DNA of 62,393 bases, from IMG/VR virus record IMGVR_UViG_3300037485_001697, positions 1-62,393 of that record; one strand, given 5' to 3'. Below, in pieces: positions 7,065 to 14,686 of the stretch. How positions within the stretch are numbered: the first letter of the stretch is position 1; each line of letters starts with the position of its first letter. Made by a program: the position numbers and the translations under genes. The notes under the pieces were generated by a model. That model was given only the letters and a program-made list of their open reading frames with translations, was not told the origin of the DNA and did no database searches. The DNA comes from a virus.

Positions 7065-7081
7065 AGAGAGGACGGTGCCCG

Positions 7082-7330
7082 ATGGGTCACGACACCACCC
7101 TCCCCAGAAAGAGAGTGCCGACCATGAGCAGCTGGGAGAGCCGCCGAGACTTTGACGCGGAGCAGCGCCTTGCCAAGCAAGAGGCGTTCGACCTGATGTT
7201 GGAAGCCCTCGAAGCCATCTCCCCGATGCTGCCCCGGTCCCTCAACACGTTGGCGTGGGGAGACCCTGAGTGGACCCGCGCCATCGCCCTTGTCGAAGAA
7301 GCAATCAAGAAAGCCCGAGGACCAACATGA
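7082..7330 (+). CDS. Hypothetical protein, up to 82 residues
   Basis: Two starts are plausible: ATG at 7082 (GAGAGG 10 nt upstream) and ATG at 7124 (GAGAG 8 nt upstream), the latter giving 68 residues. The shared part is a helical protein with a Pro-Met-Leu-Pro turn. Its stop overlaps the next start (ATGA). Not recognised. Confidence 0.6.
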   Translation: MGHDTTLPRKRVPTMSSWESRRDFDAEQRLAKQEAFDLMLEALEAISPMLPRSLNTLAWGDPEWTRAIALVEEAIKKARGPT

Positions 7331-7590
7331 GCATGACCGTCGCCCAGCTCGCCACCATCGTGAACGCCGCCGTGGAGGCCGGGAAAGGGGACGCGCGCGT
7401 CATGTTCGACACCGACGCCGCCTGCTACCGAGTCCACTTGGTAGAGGTGCGCGCCTGCATGGAGGACGCAGAGACGACGGTGGACGGCCAACCCATGCTG
7501 CTCCTCTCGACCCCCGACTACCACGGCATCTGCGAAATCCGGCGCCGCCTGACCACCCCTGCCACCCCTGAAGGAGAGCCCACCCCATGA
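7327..7590 (+). CDS. MTV-type small phage protein, paralogue 1
   Basis: 87 residues, beginning MSMTVAQLATIVNAA. It resembles a common family of small phage proteins that start MTVxxLI and carry a beta-rich core with Asp-containing turns (here VMFDTDAACYRVHLV). No biochemical function is established for that group. The start overlaps the previous stop (ATGA). The next gene is a second member, suggesting local duplication. Confidence 0.7.
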   Translation: MSMTVAQLATIVNAAVEAGKGDARVMFDTDAACYRVHLVEVRACMEDAETTVDGQPMLLLSTPDYHGICEIRRRLTTPATPEGEPTP

Positions 7591-7814
7591 GCATGACCGT
7601 GAAGCAACTGATCGCACTCCTGAAGAAAGAAAAACCAGAGGCCCTCGTCATCCTGTCGCTGGACGGAGAAGGGGACCTGTTCAGCCCTCTGAGCAAAGCG
7701 AAAGCGTCTATCTACCGAGCGGTCCGCCCTTGGTACGGAGAGCTTGAGGATGACGCCGAGCCCTCCAAGGAGGACGGCACAGTCGAAGCCGTCGTGCTCT
7801 GGCCATCCACCTGA
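7587..7814 (+). CDS. MTV-type small phage protein, paralogue 2
   Basis: 75 residues beginning MSMTVKQLIALLKKEKPEA, followed by a beta segment VILSLDGEGDLFSP typical of these phage proteins (hydrophobic strand, then D-x-E-G). ATGA overlap with the previous gene. Related in its first 15 residues to the gene at 7327, more diverged after that. Confidence 0.7.
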   Translation: MSMTVKQLIALLKKEKPEALVILSLDGEGDLFSPLSKAKASIYRAVRPWYGELEDDAEPSKEDGTVEAVVLWPST

Positions 7815-7824
7815 GGGAGCGCCT

Positions 7825-8100
7825 GTGAAACACACCATCGGAATCGAGCCGGACGAGGATGAAAGCTTGCCGGTGGCTGGGAACTACAAGATCGTCATCC
7901 GTCGGAAGAACGGGGACGAAACAAGCACCCCTCTGCGAGGCGTGGATGAGAACACAGCGCGGGCAATGCTCCCGGCTGTGAGCAGCGCCTTTCTTTGCGG
8001 GGTCCGGTCAGCCGGTTGGATCACGACAAGGGCGATCGACCACATCGAGCTGAACAATGCACCTGACGTCGCGATCGTCGTGAAGAAGACGACCCCATGA
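7825..8100 (+). CDS. Hypothetical protein, 91 residues
   Basis: GTG start with GAGGGAG upstream. Beta-rich N-terminus (YKIVIRRKNGDE), helical middle and a hydrophobic C-terminal strand. No membrane segment. Same strand and operon as the MTV-type genes. Not recognised. Confidence 0.65.
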   Translation: MKHTIGIEPDEDESLPVAGNYKIVIRRKNGDETSTPLRGVDENTARAMLPAVSSAFLCGVRSAGWITTRAIDHIELNNAPDVAIVVKKTTP

Positions 8101-8113
8101 AGGCGGTGACTTT

Positions 8114-8572
8114 ATGAGCAGTCGGACCCTTTGCCCTATCTGCGGGATGCCGGAGCGTGGCGTGCTGGCCCTCAACTGGCCGCACAACGTGACCGCCGAG
8201 TTCAGCGATCCCCGCTGCACCGTCTGCGACTTGGTCGGCATGACCTCCCAGCAAGTCCGGTGGGCCGACGACGAGGACCGGGGCTACGACGCGGAGGGCG
8301 AGAGCATCAACGCCGTCGAACATTGGGTGGCACTCGACGAAGCGGGGGCCGACCCCAGTTTTCGGGACAGATGCAACTCCGTTTTGGAGACCCGGGCGAC
8401 TTCCCTCTGGGAGCCGCGCGTGCCCGTGCGGACCCCGAACTTCGGTCTGCTGATCCGCGACTTCCCGACCGGGCTCGATGCGTGGCGAGGAGCGGGGATC
8501 GGAACCAACAACGCTGGGGAAGTCATCTGGAACGAAGAGGACCATACGGACCCTGTTACGGAGGCCGCATGA
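8114..8572 (+). CDS. Zinc-motif hypothetical protein, 152 residues
   Basis: CPIC at residues 7-10 and CTVC near 36-39 form a likely treble-clef or zinc-ribbon site. The rest is acidic with conserved Trp. The 3' end of the gene contains both a palindrome copy (8539-8552) and a CCTGTTAC element for the next gene. Its stop overlaps the next ATG. Confidence 0.7.
   Translation: MSSRTLCPICGMPERGVLALNWPHNVTAEFSDPRCTVCDLVGMTSQQVRWADDEDRGYDAEGESINAVEHWVALDEAGADPSFRDRCNSVLETRATSLWEPRVPVRTPNFGLLIRDFPTGLDAWRGAGIGTNNAGEVIWNEEDHTDPVTEAA
8539..8552. repeat. Dispersed 14-bp palindrome, copy 3
   Basis: GGACCATACGGACC, directly abutting the CCTGTTAC element at 8552-8559, i.e. at the place a -35 region would occupy. 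Confidence 0.65.
8552..8559 (+). promoter_or_regulatory. CCTGTTAC promoter-like element
   Basis: 9 nt before the ATG at 8569, lying inside the end of the upstream gene; the dispersed palindrome abuts it on the upstream side. Confidence 0.5.
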
Positions 8573-8928
8573 GAACCGAAGCAGAGATGAAGTGCGACGT
8601 CTGCGGGTGCGTCACCGGCCACCTGACCATCGCCAAGCCGCCGAAGCGCCCGAAGGACGAGTGCCAGAAGTGCTACTGGACCCGCGAGCTGAACGTCGAC
8701 GGGCTCAAGGCGGAACGCGACGCTGCAGTCGCCGAGGCGTGGAGGCTCAACGCGGTCGAAATGCTGAAGAAGTCCGCCGAGACTGACCTGCTGGCGGCGC
8801 TGACGCAGCTTGTTTGCTGCGTCAGCCACATGAACGAGCACCCAGCGATGGTCAACGCTTACGACGTCATCAAGAAAGCCCGAGCCCTCGCCGCCTCAGG
8901 CTCCATCGATGGGCAGGAGCAACCATGA
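8569..8928 (+). CDS. Zinc-ribbon hypothetical protein, 119 residues
   Basis: CDVCGC near residues 9-14 and CQKC near 34-37 make a zinc ribbon; a long helical C-terminal part follows with a second cysteine pair (CC). The ATG overlaps the previous stop and the gene may also have its own promoter (CCTGTTAC-N9-ATG). Role unknown. Confidence 0.7.
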   Translation: MRTEAEMKCDVCGCVTGHLTIAKPPKRPKDECQKCYWTRELNVDGLKAERDAAVAEAWRLNAVEMLKKSAETDLLAALTQLVCCVSHMNEHPAMVNAYDVIKKARALAASGSIDGQEQP

Positions 8929-9380
8929 CCGACTGGACCGATGACAAAATCACTGCGTTTATGGCCAACGAGGCAGACCGCTGCGCATCCCGCATCGTCA
9001 ATGCCCTCGACCGTGGCAACCTGCCGACTGGCAACAGCGACGTCGAGAGCGCCATCAAACGCGCAATCCACCGCGTCGAAGACCGCGCCGACGCCGCCGA
9101 GCAGATGGTGGCGGAGTTGCGGGCGGTACTGGTGAGGCGGCACGCCCACGACGTGGCGGGCGGTATCTGCGATACGCCAGAGAGGTGCTCATGTGACGAT
9201 GACGTCACCGCCATCCTTGAACAAGCCGCCCCCATCGCCGGTCGGTGGGTGTCGAGGTCTGCCTACGACGAGGCCCTCAACGCCATCATGGAGGGCGACA
9301 AGAGGCTTGAAGCTGCCATCGCTCGTGCGGAGAAGGCAGAGGCGGAACTGGCGCAGCGTCCAGAAGCGACAGGCCTATGA
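8925..9380 (+). CDS. Helical hypothetical protein, 151 residues
   Basis: ATGA overlap with the preceding gene. Mostly amphipathic helix with a short Cys-containing loop (CDTPERCSC) in the middle and a C-terminal coiled-coil-like stretch (IARAEKAEAELAQ). No domain recognised. Coupled to the next gene by ATGA. Confidence 0.7.
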   Translation: MTDWTDDKITAFMANEADRCASRIVNALDRGNLPTGNSDVESAIKRAIHRVEDRADAAEQMVAELRAVLVRRHAHDVAGGICDTPERCSCDDDVTAILEQAAPIAGRWVSRSAYDEALNAIMEGDKRLEAAIARAEKAEAELAQRPEATGL

Positions 9381-9790
9381 CCACCCGCCCTCGCTGTTCG
9401 GCTTGCAGGGGTCCTCTCTGGCGAACCGACTGCCGCCTCTGTTGGCTCTACTTCACAGAGGACGACCGGAACAAGCCAATCGCTCAAGGATTCTGGTGGC
9501 GTCGCAAAGAGGGCGCCCAGTTTTCAAATCACTTCGACTGGACCGGGCTGACTGCGCTTGGCATCGCCCGGGTAGCGGCCCGGGCTGCTGTGGGAACGAA
9601 GGCAGAGGCCAACAGCACCGTAGGATCCCCAGCCAAGAGCGACTGGTTGCCTGCTCATTCTCGGGCCCTCCCCAACCTTCTGCTACCTGACCCCGCCCGG
9701 TACCAGCTTTGGCTGACGACGCGCGCGTACAGTTTTGAGGGTCTGGCCATCCAAAGGATCCCCGGTGACATCGGTGTTCGCCTGCGCTGA
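9377..9790 (+). CDS. Zinc-motif hypothetical protein, 137 residues
   Basis: The N-terminus holds CSAC (residues 7-10) and CRLC (19-22), a compact zinc site. The remainder is of mixed composition with a beta-rich C-terminus. ATGA overlap upstream. Last gene of the chain starting near 8114. Not recognised. Confidence 0.65.
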   Translation: MTTRPRCSACRGPLWRTDCRLCWLYFTEDDRNKPIAQGFWWRRKEGAQFSNHFDWTGLTALGIARVAARAAVGTKAEANSTVGSPAKSDWLPAHSRALPNLLLPDPARYQLWLTTRAYSFEGLAIQRIPGDIGVRLR

Positions 9791-9791
9791 T

Positions 9792-9799
9792 CCTGTTAC
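9792..9799 (+). promoter_or_regulatory. CCTGTTAC promoter-like element
   Basis: 9 nt before the ATG at 9809; no Shine-Dalgarno lies between, in line with a leaderless transcript. Confidence 0.55.
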
Positions 9800-9808
9800 T
9801 TCGTCTGC

Positions 9809-10132
9809 ATGCCCGACTTCATGGTCCTGACTGCCCCTACCTGCCAATCGGTTCGCGAGTGGGTCCGTATGGTCCCGTCTGAGTCCATCCCCGGGACTAC
9901 CTACCGGGTCGAGTACGGGGAGACGTTCAACCCCCGGGGGGTGCAGCGAGACTACTCCTGCACCTGCCCCGCCTACGTCAAGAACGGCGGGCAGAAGTAC
10001 TGCAAGCACATCAACGCTGTTCGCAAGGACCGCTGCCGCTGGAATTCGCACATGGAACCATATGCGATTCCGGCAGACCACAAGTGCCCCGAATGCGGCG
10101 GTCCCCTCGTCTTTGAAAAGGTGGCTGTGTGA
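9809..10132 (+). CDS. SWIM zinc-finger protein
   Basis: 107 residues. Residues about 50-67 fit the SWIM pattern CxCPxY-x(n)-CKH (CTCPAY, then CKHI). A CPECGGP zinc ribbon follows near 93-99. SWIM fingers bind DNA or protein and are common in phage and transposon accessory proteins. A palindrome copy lies in its coding region in the frame reading VRMV. One of two SWIM proteins in this window (the other at 23372-23569). Confidence 0.8.
   Translation: MPDFMVLTAPTCQSVREWVRMVPSESIPGTTYRVEYGETFNPRGVQRDYSCTCPAYVKNGGQKYCKHINAVRKDRCRWNSHMEPYAIPADHKCPECGGPLVFEKVAV
9862..9875. repeat. Dispersed 14-bp palindrome, copy 4
   Basis: GGTCCGTATGGTCC inside the SWIM gene, read in frame as V-R-M-V. Confidence 0.65.
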
Positions 10133-10575
10133 ACGACGAACAGAAAAGTCCTCCTCGCGATGGCAAGGGAACCATGACGTGCCGAGGATGCGGGCCAAGC
10201 CCCGACCCAGAGCAGGACCGCGAGCACAACGACTGGTGCCCTGACAATCCACGTAGCACTCACGGTGGCAAGGATGACGCCGTCGCGCTGCGCGCGGAGA
10301 ACGAGCGCCTGCGCGCCGCCCTCGCCGACGCCGCTGCGGTCATGTCGTCCATCTATGAGTCGTTCCGAGACGGCGAGAAGATTGACCCCGCCGTCGTAGA
10401 CATCGGGATCGGGTGCTGGCTTGAAAAGCACGCCCCCGGCTCGCTGCCGGAAAAGGACGCCGTCGTCCCTGAAGAGGAACGGTTGCTGGCTGAACTAGCG
10501 GGCCTTGGAACTGGGGTGTCGACCGATGACAGTGCTCATCGGATGGAGCAGATCCTTCCGGCGCCTGCGTCATGA
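10129..10575 (+). CDS. Hypothetical protein with short zinc motif and coiled coil
   Basis: 148 residues from a GTG overlapping the SWIM gene stop. CRGC (residues 18-21) with a later Cys, then a leucine/alanine coiled-coil (LRAENERLRAALADAAA). The acidic C-terminal half has no motif. Probably translated with the SWIM protein. Function unknown. Confidence 0.65.
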   Translation: MNDEQKSPPRDGKGTMTCRGCGPSPDPEQDREHNDWCPDNPRSTHGGKDDAVALRAENERLRAALADAAAVMSSIYESFRDGEKIDPAVVDIGIGCWLEKHAPGSLPEKDAVVPEEERLLAELAGLGTGVSTDDSAHRMEQILPAPAS

Positions 10576-10598
10576 CGTGTGCAAAAACCACTCTGAAA

Positions 10599-10641
10599 TG
10601 AACACGTCTGCTCGACGTGTTCATGCCGTGAACACGTTTTT
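10599..10641 (+). terminator. Three-arm terminator, possibly an attenuator
   Basis: TGAACACGT (10599-10607), ACGTGTTCA (10615-10623) and TGAACACGT (10629-10637) followed by five T. Arms 2 and 3 make a 9-bp terminator; arms 1 and 2 make an equally long alternative hairpin that would remove it. It lies after the gene ending at 10575. Confidence 0.75.
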
Positions 10642-10729
10642 AGTTTTCCGCTTCTCCGCTTCGGCGGTCGACCTCATCTGAGGAGGGCCCCTGCACCCCC
10701 TGAACACAGAGGGGCTTTCAGCAACGGAG

Positions 10730-10758
10730 TTGACAAAAAACGGTGAGCGTTCTGTTAC
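10730..10758 (+). promoter_or_regulatory. TTGACA-N17-TGTTAC promoter
   Basis: TTGACA (10730-10735), 17-bp spacer, TGTTAC (10753-10758), and 9 nt to the ATG at 10768. This is the clearest case showing that TGTTAC sits where a -10 box should be. Confidence 0.75.
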
Positions 10759-10767
10759 TGTCGATCC

Positions 10768-11268
10768 ATGAGCGCGATTCTCAACACGCAGGCGGAGCGC
10801 CGATGGGTCACTGAAACGCTGTCGGACCGTTCTGGCGTCGTTCATGACCGCGTGATCGGGTACCTCCACATCATCGATACCCTTGGCGGCGTCATCGACT
10901 CGCTCCAAAAGGAACGGATCGACGCGCTGGGTGCCCTCACGATGATCGACACGGGCACAGGCATCACGTTGGCCGACAAGATCAACGAACTGCGCTCCCT
11001 GTGGGTTTCTGAAGCCCGCAAGCGGCAGATGCTTCAAGCCTCCGTTGAGGCAATGCTGGCGTGGCCATACAGCGAAGACCCTTCACTGGGTTGTGAGCAG
11101 GCGACGGCTCAGGCTCAGGCCGCGTTGGCTTCGGTAGAAGAGTCACCCGGGCCGAGTTACACCGAGGAAGAAGTTCGTCAGGCTGTGAAGTACGTCTCCG
11201 GACGGGACAGCGTCTTCGCCGTCGACGACACCATCGACTACCTCCGTTCCAATAGGACTGCGACATGA
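10768..11268 (+). CDS. Helical hypothetical protein, 166 residues
   Basis: Start set by the promoter 9 nt upstream. Largely alpha-helical, Ala- and Glu-rich; the C-terminal part (YTEEEVRQAVKYVSG) resembles a small helical module but no family is recognised. First gene of an operon that runs to 13836; the next gene overlaps by ATGA. Confidence 0.7.
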   Translation: MSAILNTQAERRWVTETLSDRSGVVHDRVIGYLHIIDTLGGVIDSLQKERIDALGALTMIDTGTGITLADKINELRSLWVSEARKRQMLQASVEAMLAWPYSEDPSLGCEQATAQAQAALASVEESPGPSYTEEEVRQAVKYVSGRDSVFAVDDTIDYLRSNRTAT

Positions 11269-11789
11269 CCGTCAACGACATCGCTGCCATCATCGACGCT
11301 GAAGTGACGATCGGTAAGAAGAACAAGGTGCTCGCGACCGCTCTCAAAATCGCTGCGGAGCGTGAGCACGCCCCCATCGTGCTCCTCGTTGGCGACAACG
11401 ACGTCTGCCCGGTCGCGGGTCAATACAAAGACGACTACGAGAAGGACATGTTCGTCGCGGGCATCCAGCGCATCGCCGCCGCCATGAAGGCACACACCAG
11501 CGTGTTCATCCACGAGGCGTGGCTGACGGTCCTCCCTGCGGGCAAGAGGATTCCCACCGACGAAGAGATCACCCTCATGCGAACGTCTGGTGCGCTGCGG
11601 CAGGAAGCGCTCATCGTGTCCATCGAGAGGCGCGGGAAGCCTCCAATGGTCGTGTCAGCAATGATCGGCGTCGAAGGAGGTCTGGGCACCCGCAAAATCG
11701 GTCCGTTCGAGCGTCTCCCGGGGACCGCGATGACCGGACGCATGCTCGACATGCTGGGTGAGCTTGAGACTGGTGGGGAGACCGTTTGA
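11265..11789 (+). CDS. Hypothetical protein, 174 residues
   Basis: ATGA overlap upstream and TTGA overlap downstream. An alpha/beta protein: N-terminal helix, then a hydrophobic strand (APIVLLVGDNDV), later strands and a C-terminal helix. No nucleotide-binding or metal motif is evident. Lies two genes before the dNMP kinase. Confidence 0.7.
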   Translation: MTVNDIAAIIDAEVTIGKKNKVLATALKIAAEREHAPIVLLVGDNDVCPVAGQYKDDYEKDMFVAGIQRIAAAMKAHTSVFIHEAWLTVLPAGKRIPTDEEITLMRTSGALRQEALIVSIERRGKPPMVVSAMIGVEGGLGTRKIGPFERLPGTAMTGRMLDMLGELETGGETV

Positions 11790-12001
11790 CTTACAACCAC
11801 GTCATCCAAGTCGACCGACGAGCGCGGGTTGTGTTCCCATCCGACTCGCCGTCTGCGTACACAGACCTCGCCAACGAAGTAGATCGTTTGAACGTGAAAA
11901 ACGCTGCGTTGGAGGCTGAGGTCTTGGACCTCACCACGCGGCTCCGCGACACTGAGAAGGTGCGCGATCAAATTGCAATGACGAGGCACGGATGCGGATA
12001 A
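11786..12001 (+). CDS. Small coiled-coil protein, 71 residues
   Basis: TTG start overlapping the previous stop, with GGGGAG upstream. The C-terminal half is a heptad-like helix (LANEVDRLNVKNAALEAEV). It overlaps the start of the dNMP kinase gene by 10 nt. Not recognised. Confidence 0.6.
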   Translation: MTYNHVIQVDRRARVVFPSDSPSAYTDLANEVDRLNVKNAALEAEVLDLTTRLRDTEKVRDQIAMTRHGCG

Positions 12002-12552
12002 TTGGAATGACCGGACGGAAGCGCAGCGGCAAGGACACCGTCGGCGCGTACCTGCGGATGAAGCACTCCTTCGCGCAGGAGTCGTTTGCCAAGCCTCTGA
12101 AGGAGGCGGTGCGCTACATCTACGGGTGGGGCCACGAGCACCTCGACGGTAGTTTGAAGGAGGTCGTCGATCCTTACTGGCAAACCACGCCCCGGGCCGT
12201 GCTCCAGTCCTTCGGGACCGAGATAGGTCGGCAACTCGACCAGAACCTCTGGGTGAAATCGCTCCAGCGCAGGCTTGAGAGCTTCCAGACCGGCTCAGGC
12301 GGGCCGACCTCCTTCGTCATCACCGACGTCCGCTTCCCCAACGAAGCCGAGGTCGTGAAGTCGCTGGGCGGCGAAATCTGGCGCATCACCCGGCCCGCTC
12401 TCGGAGAGCGCACGGACCACCACGCCTCCGAAATCGGCATGGACGCCTACGTCGCTGACCGTGAGATCCTGAACACGGGCTCCATCAAGGAGATCCACGA
12501 TCAGGTCGACACTTTTCTTCAAGACATGAACGCAGACTTGGAGTCAAAATGA
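11992..12552 (+). CDS. Deoxynucleoside monophosphate kinase
   Basis: 186 residues, the usual length for phage dNMP kinases. The N-terminus has a P-loop (GMTGRKRSGKDT, residues 5-16) and the middle holds the family signature VRFPNEAE. The enzyme phosphorylates dNMPs to dNDPs in the cytoplasm, so it supplies precursors for phage DNA synthesis together with ThyX (39.1 kb) and the MazG-like enzyme (34.2 kb). It overlaps genes on both sides and is therefore translated within the operon. Confidence 0.9.
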   Translation: MRIIGMTGRKRSGKDTVGAYLRMKHSFAQESFAKPLKEAVRYIYGWGHEHLDGSLKEVVDPYWQTTPRAVLQSFGTEIGRQLDQNLWVKSLQRRLESFQTGSGGPTSFVITDVRFPNEAEVVKSLGGEIWRITRPALGERTDHHASEIGMDAYVADREILNTGSIKEIHDQVDTFLQDMNADLESK

Positions 12553-13568
12553 TCGTCCACAACCTCGTCAACAAAGCCTTCCGGTTCGCGGACAGAGCCG
12601 TCGGCAAGCTCTTCGGTTCCTACGTCTCGGAGCGCCAGAAGCTCCAAGACGGGACCGTCAAGGAGCACTACGGTCCTCGCGCCCATCTCCACTGGCAGAA
12701 CCTGAACGACAACGAGCGAGGCAAGCCGAAGGGCGTCCCCTACGAGGGTCGTTGCTGGCTCTGGTTCCGTGGCTTCGGCGAGAGAGACAGGAACATTGGC
12801 TTCTCGTGGAACTTCTGGGACCCGCACTGGCTCTTCAACTTCCATGTCGCCTTCAAGGACGACGAGAGCGACGTCCAGTTCGGCCTCGGCCTCTGGCCCG
12901 TCTCGTTCCATCTCAGCTTCGAGAACTTCTTCCCGCGCCGGTTCAAGGACTGGTGGCATGCGAAGTACGAGTACAGCGGCCGTGAGGTCTGGATCTATGC
13001 GACCCGTGATGAGTCGATCACGGGCGGCGTGAACTTCTGCTGGAACTTCTGGAGAGACCCGGACGGTGGGAGCATGAAGAAGACTTGGCGCGAGAAGATC
13101 GTCACCTTCCCCGACGTCATCCTCTCCCCGCTCTTCGGCAGGATCAAGCACTCCGAGGAGACGCTCGAAGACAAGGACATCACCATCCCGATGCCCGAGG
13201 GTATGTACGAGGGCAAGGCGAAGCTGAGCCGCTCGACGTGGAAACGTCCTCGTCTGCCATTCACTTCTCATGTTCGTCATGGTGCTTGGGTCGACATCCC
13301 CATCGGCATTCCCTACGAGGGCAAGGGCGAGAACTCTTGGGACTGTGGAGAAGACGGCATCTTCGGCATCGGCACCGACAAGCCGTCGTACCCTGCTCTC
13401 ATTGCCCGTGTCGTTGAGCATGTCCTCAGTCAGCGCAAGAAGCGCGATGGGAACATGTACGCCAAGTACCCCGACCCGGCTCTTCGCAAGACGGAGTTCG
13501 AGAAGCGTCGCGCTGAGGCAGAGGTGAAGCGGGCTCGTGGCGAAGACCAGCCGATGAGCGCTTCCTGA
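12549..13568 (+). CDS. Conserved phage protein of unknown function, 339 residues
   Basis: ATGA overlap with the dNMP kinase. Rich in Trp, Phe and charged residues. The middle alternates aromatic strands (WFRGFGERDRNIGFSWNFW) and the C-terminal part carries GKGENSWDCGEDG. I know proteins with a similar Gly-Lys-Gly-Glu-Asn-Ser-Trp-Asp-Cys signature from several phages, all without assigned function. No signal peptide. Its position next to the kinase suggests early expression rather than a virion role. Confidence 0.8.
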   Translation: MIVHNLVNKAFRFADRAVGKLFGSYVSERQKLQDGTVKEHYGPRAHLHWQNLNDNERGKPKGVPYEGRCWLWFRGFGERDRNIGFSWNFWDPHWLFNFHVAFKDDESDVQFGLGLWPVSFHLSFENFFPRRFKDWWHAKYEYSGREVWIYATRDESITGGVNFCWNFWRDPDGGSMKKTWREKIVTFPDVILSPLFGRIKHSEETLEDKDITIPMPEGMYEGKAKLSRSTWKRPRLPFTSHVRHGAWVDIPIGIPYEGKGENSWDCGEDGIFGIGTDKPSYPALIARVVEHVLSQRKKRDGNMYAKYPDPALRKTEFEKRRAEAEVKRARGEDQPMSAS

Positions 13569-13614
13569 AGCACGGACCCTGTTCATCAGTAATTCTGCAA
13601 CAAAGGACTAGCTC

Positions 13615-13836
13615 GTGCCCATCCACGAATACGAGTGCTCCGGGTGCAAGACCCGCGTCGAAGTTTTCTCCCCGAAAGAGTCCCCTCCGACGGAGTGCAT
13701 GGGCTTCTACATCGTGCTGAACGAGAACCGAGAGCCCGTCGGAGGCCGGAAGTGCGATGGCACCTACGAGCGGGTCTTCTCTGCGTCCACGAGCTTCGTC
13801 TTGAAGGGCAAGGGCTGGGCGAAGGACGGCTACTGA
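13615..13836 (+). CDS. FmdB-like zinc-ribbon protein
   Basis: 73 residues from GTG. Begins MPIHEYECSGC and ends FVLKGKGWAKDGY, both characteristic of FmdB-family zinc ribbons (usual start MPxYEYxCxxC, usual end LKGxGWxxxxY). The second metal pair is irregular: TEC and RKC are far apart, with an insertion between. Members are thought to be small regulators, but no phage role is established. Its 3' end overlaps the convergent phosphoesterase gene by 7 nt. Confidence 0.8.
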   Translation: MPIHEYECSGCKTRVEVFSPKESPPTECMGFYIVLNENREPVGGRKCDGTYERVFSASTSFVLKGKGWAKDGY

Positions 13837-14624
13837 ACCGTCTTCGAGGGCCGGGCCGACCACGCTGACATCCAGTCCTCCCGCGAGGAGTCCACGCCGG
13901 TCGTCCAGAACCGCTGGTGCGACTTCGATTGAACGAAGTGCGCCTCCTCGACCCAATACCCGGTGAGCACCCCGCCGTAGCAGCAGCTCGTGTCGATGCC
14001 CATCGTCCACGCGGTCCCATACGGTCCCAGCCGGTGGTCGTGCCGGACCGCCCTGAGCGGCTGGTGGCCGTAGATGACCGAGACCCGCCCGGTTGCCCCG
14101 CCCGTGTAGCGTTCGGGCCAGAAAACGGTTCGTGGGGGCTGAGAAATGCCGTCTGCCGAGCCCTTCGACTCGCCGGTCTTCTCATCGACGAAGCGGATGC
14201 GGCAAGAATTCAGGACCGGAGCCTCGGGAGGGGAGTCGACGGCGAAGCCGCCGTGGACAACGACGAGTTCAGGGTGCAGCCAGATCGTGAGGGGGAGGGC
14301 TGCCATCCAAGCCCATTCCTTCCCCGTGAAGGTCTTGTGGACCTCGGGGTGAGGCATCTGCATGGGGATCTTGTACTTCCGGTCCCAAGCCTTCATCGCG
14401 TGCCTGCGGTAGCGCAGGTGCTTCTCCTCGTGGTTCCCCAGCACGCACTCCGCGCCGGTCTCCATCGCGAAGCGGACCACTCCAACAGAGTCAGGGCCCC
14501 GGTCGACCAAGTCGCCGACCAGAACCAGCCGATCGGTTCCTTGGCGGAAGCCTGCCCGCGAGAGCAGCTGCTTCAGTTCTTGGAGATATCCGTGGATATC
14601 GCCCACGACGAAAGTTCGCGTCAT
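13830..14624 (-). CDS. Metallophosphoesterase (lambda-type Ser/Thr protein phosphatase family)
   Basis: 264 residues. The metal-binding motifs are intact: GDIHG (residues 8-12), GDLVDRG (about 38-44), GNHE (about 63-66), with HGG and GHQP later. This is the calcineurin-like fold of lambda phosphatase, PrpE and ApaH. Substrates may be phosphoproteins or dinucleoside polyphosphates; the sequence does not decide. CCTGTTAC (minus strand) lies 9 nt before the ATG, so the message should be leaderless. It is the only gene of its transcript. Confidence 0.88.
   Translation of the reverse strand: MTRTFVVGDIHGYLQELKQLLSRAGFRQGTDRLVLVGDLVDRGPDSVGVVRFAMETGAECVLGNHEEKHLRYRRHAMKAWDRKYKIPMQMPHPEVHKTFTGKEWAWMAALPLTIWLHPELVVVHGGFAVDSPPEAPVLNSCRIRFVDEKTGESKGSADGISQPPRTVFWPERYTGGATGRVSVIYGHQPLRAVRHDHRLGPYGTAWTMGIDTSCCYGGVLTGYWVEEAHFVQSKSHQRFWTTGVDSSREDWMSAWSARPSKTVQ
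14013..14027. repeat. Dispersed palindrome, copy 5
   Basis: GGTCCCATACGGTCC, one base longer in the left arm; inside the phosphoesterase gene. Confidence 0.6.
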
Positions 14625-14633
14625 GACGCAGGT

Positions 14634-14641
14634 GTAACAGG
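14634..14641 (-). promoter_or_regulatory. CCTGTTAC promoter-like element
   Basis: Minus strand, 9 nt before the ATG at 14624. Confidence 0.55.
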
Positions 14642-14686
14642 ATCGGGACGACGCCTTACGGGGCGCACGGAAGCCGTCGGGGGCTG

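Noticed and set aside
12519-13586. 355-codon minus-strand frame opposite the gene at 12549
   Set aside because: Valine/leucine/aspartate-rich mirror of a well-supported gene; a high-G+C antisense shadow.
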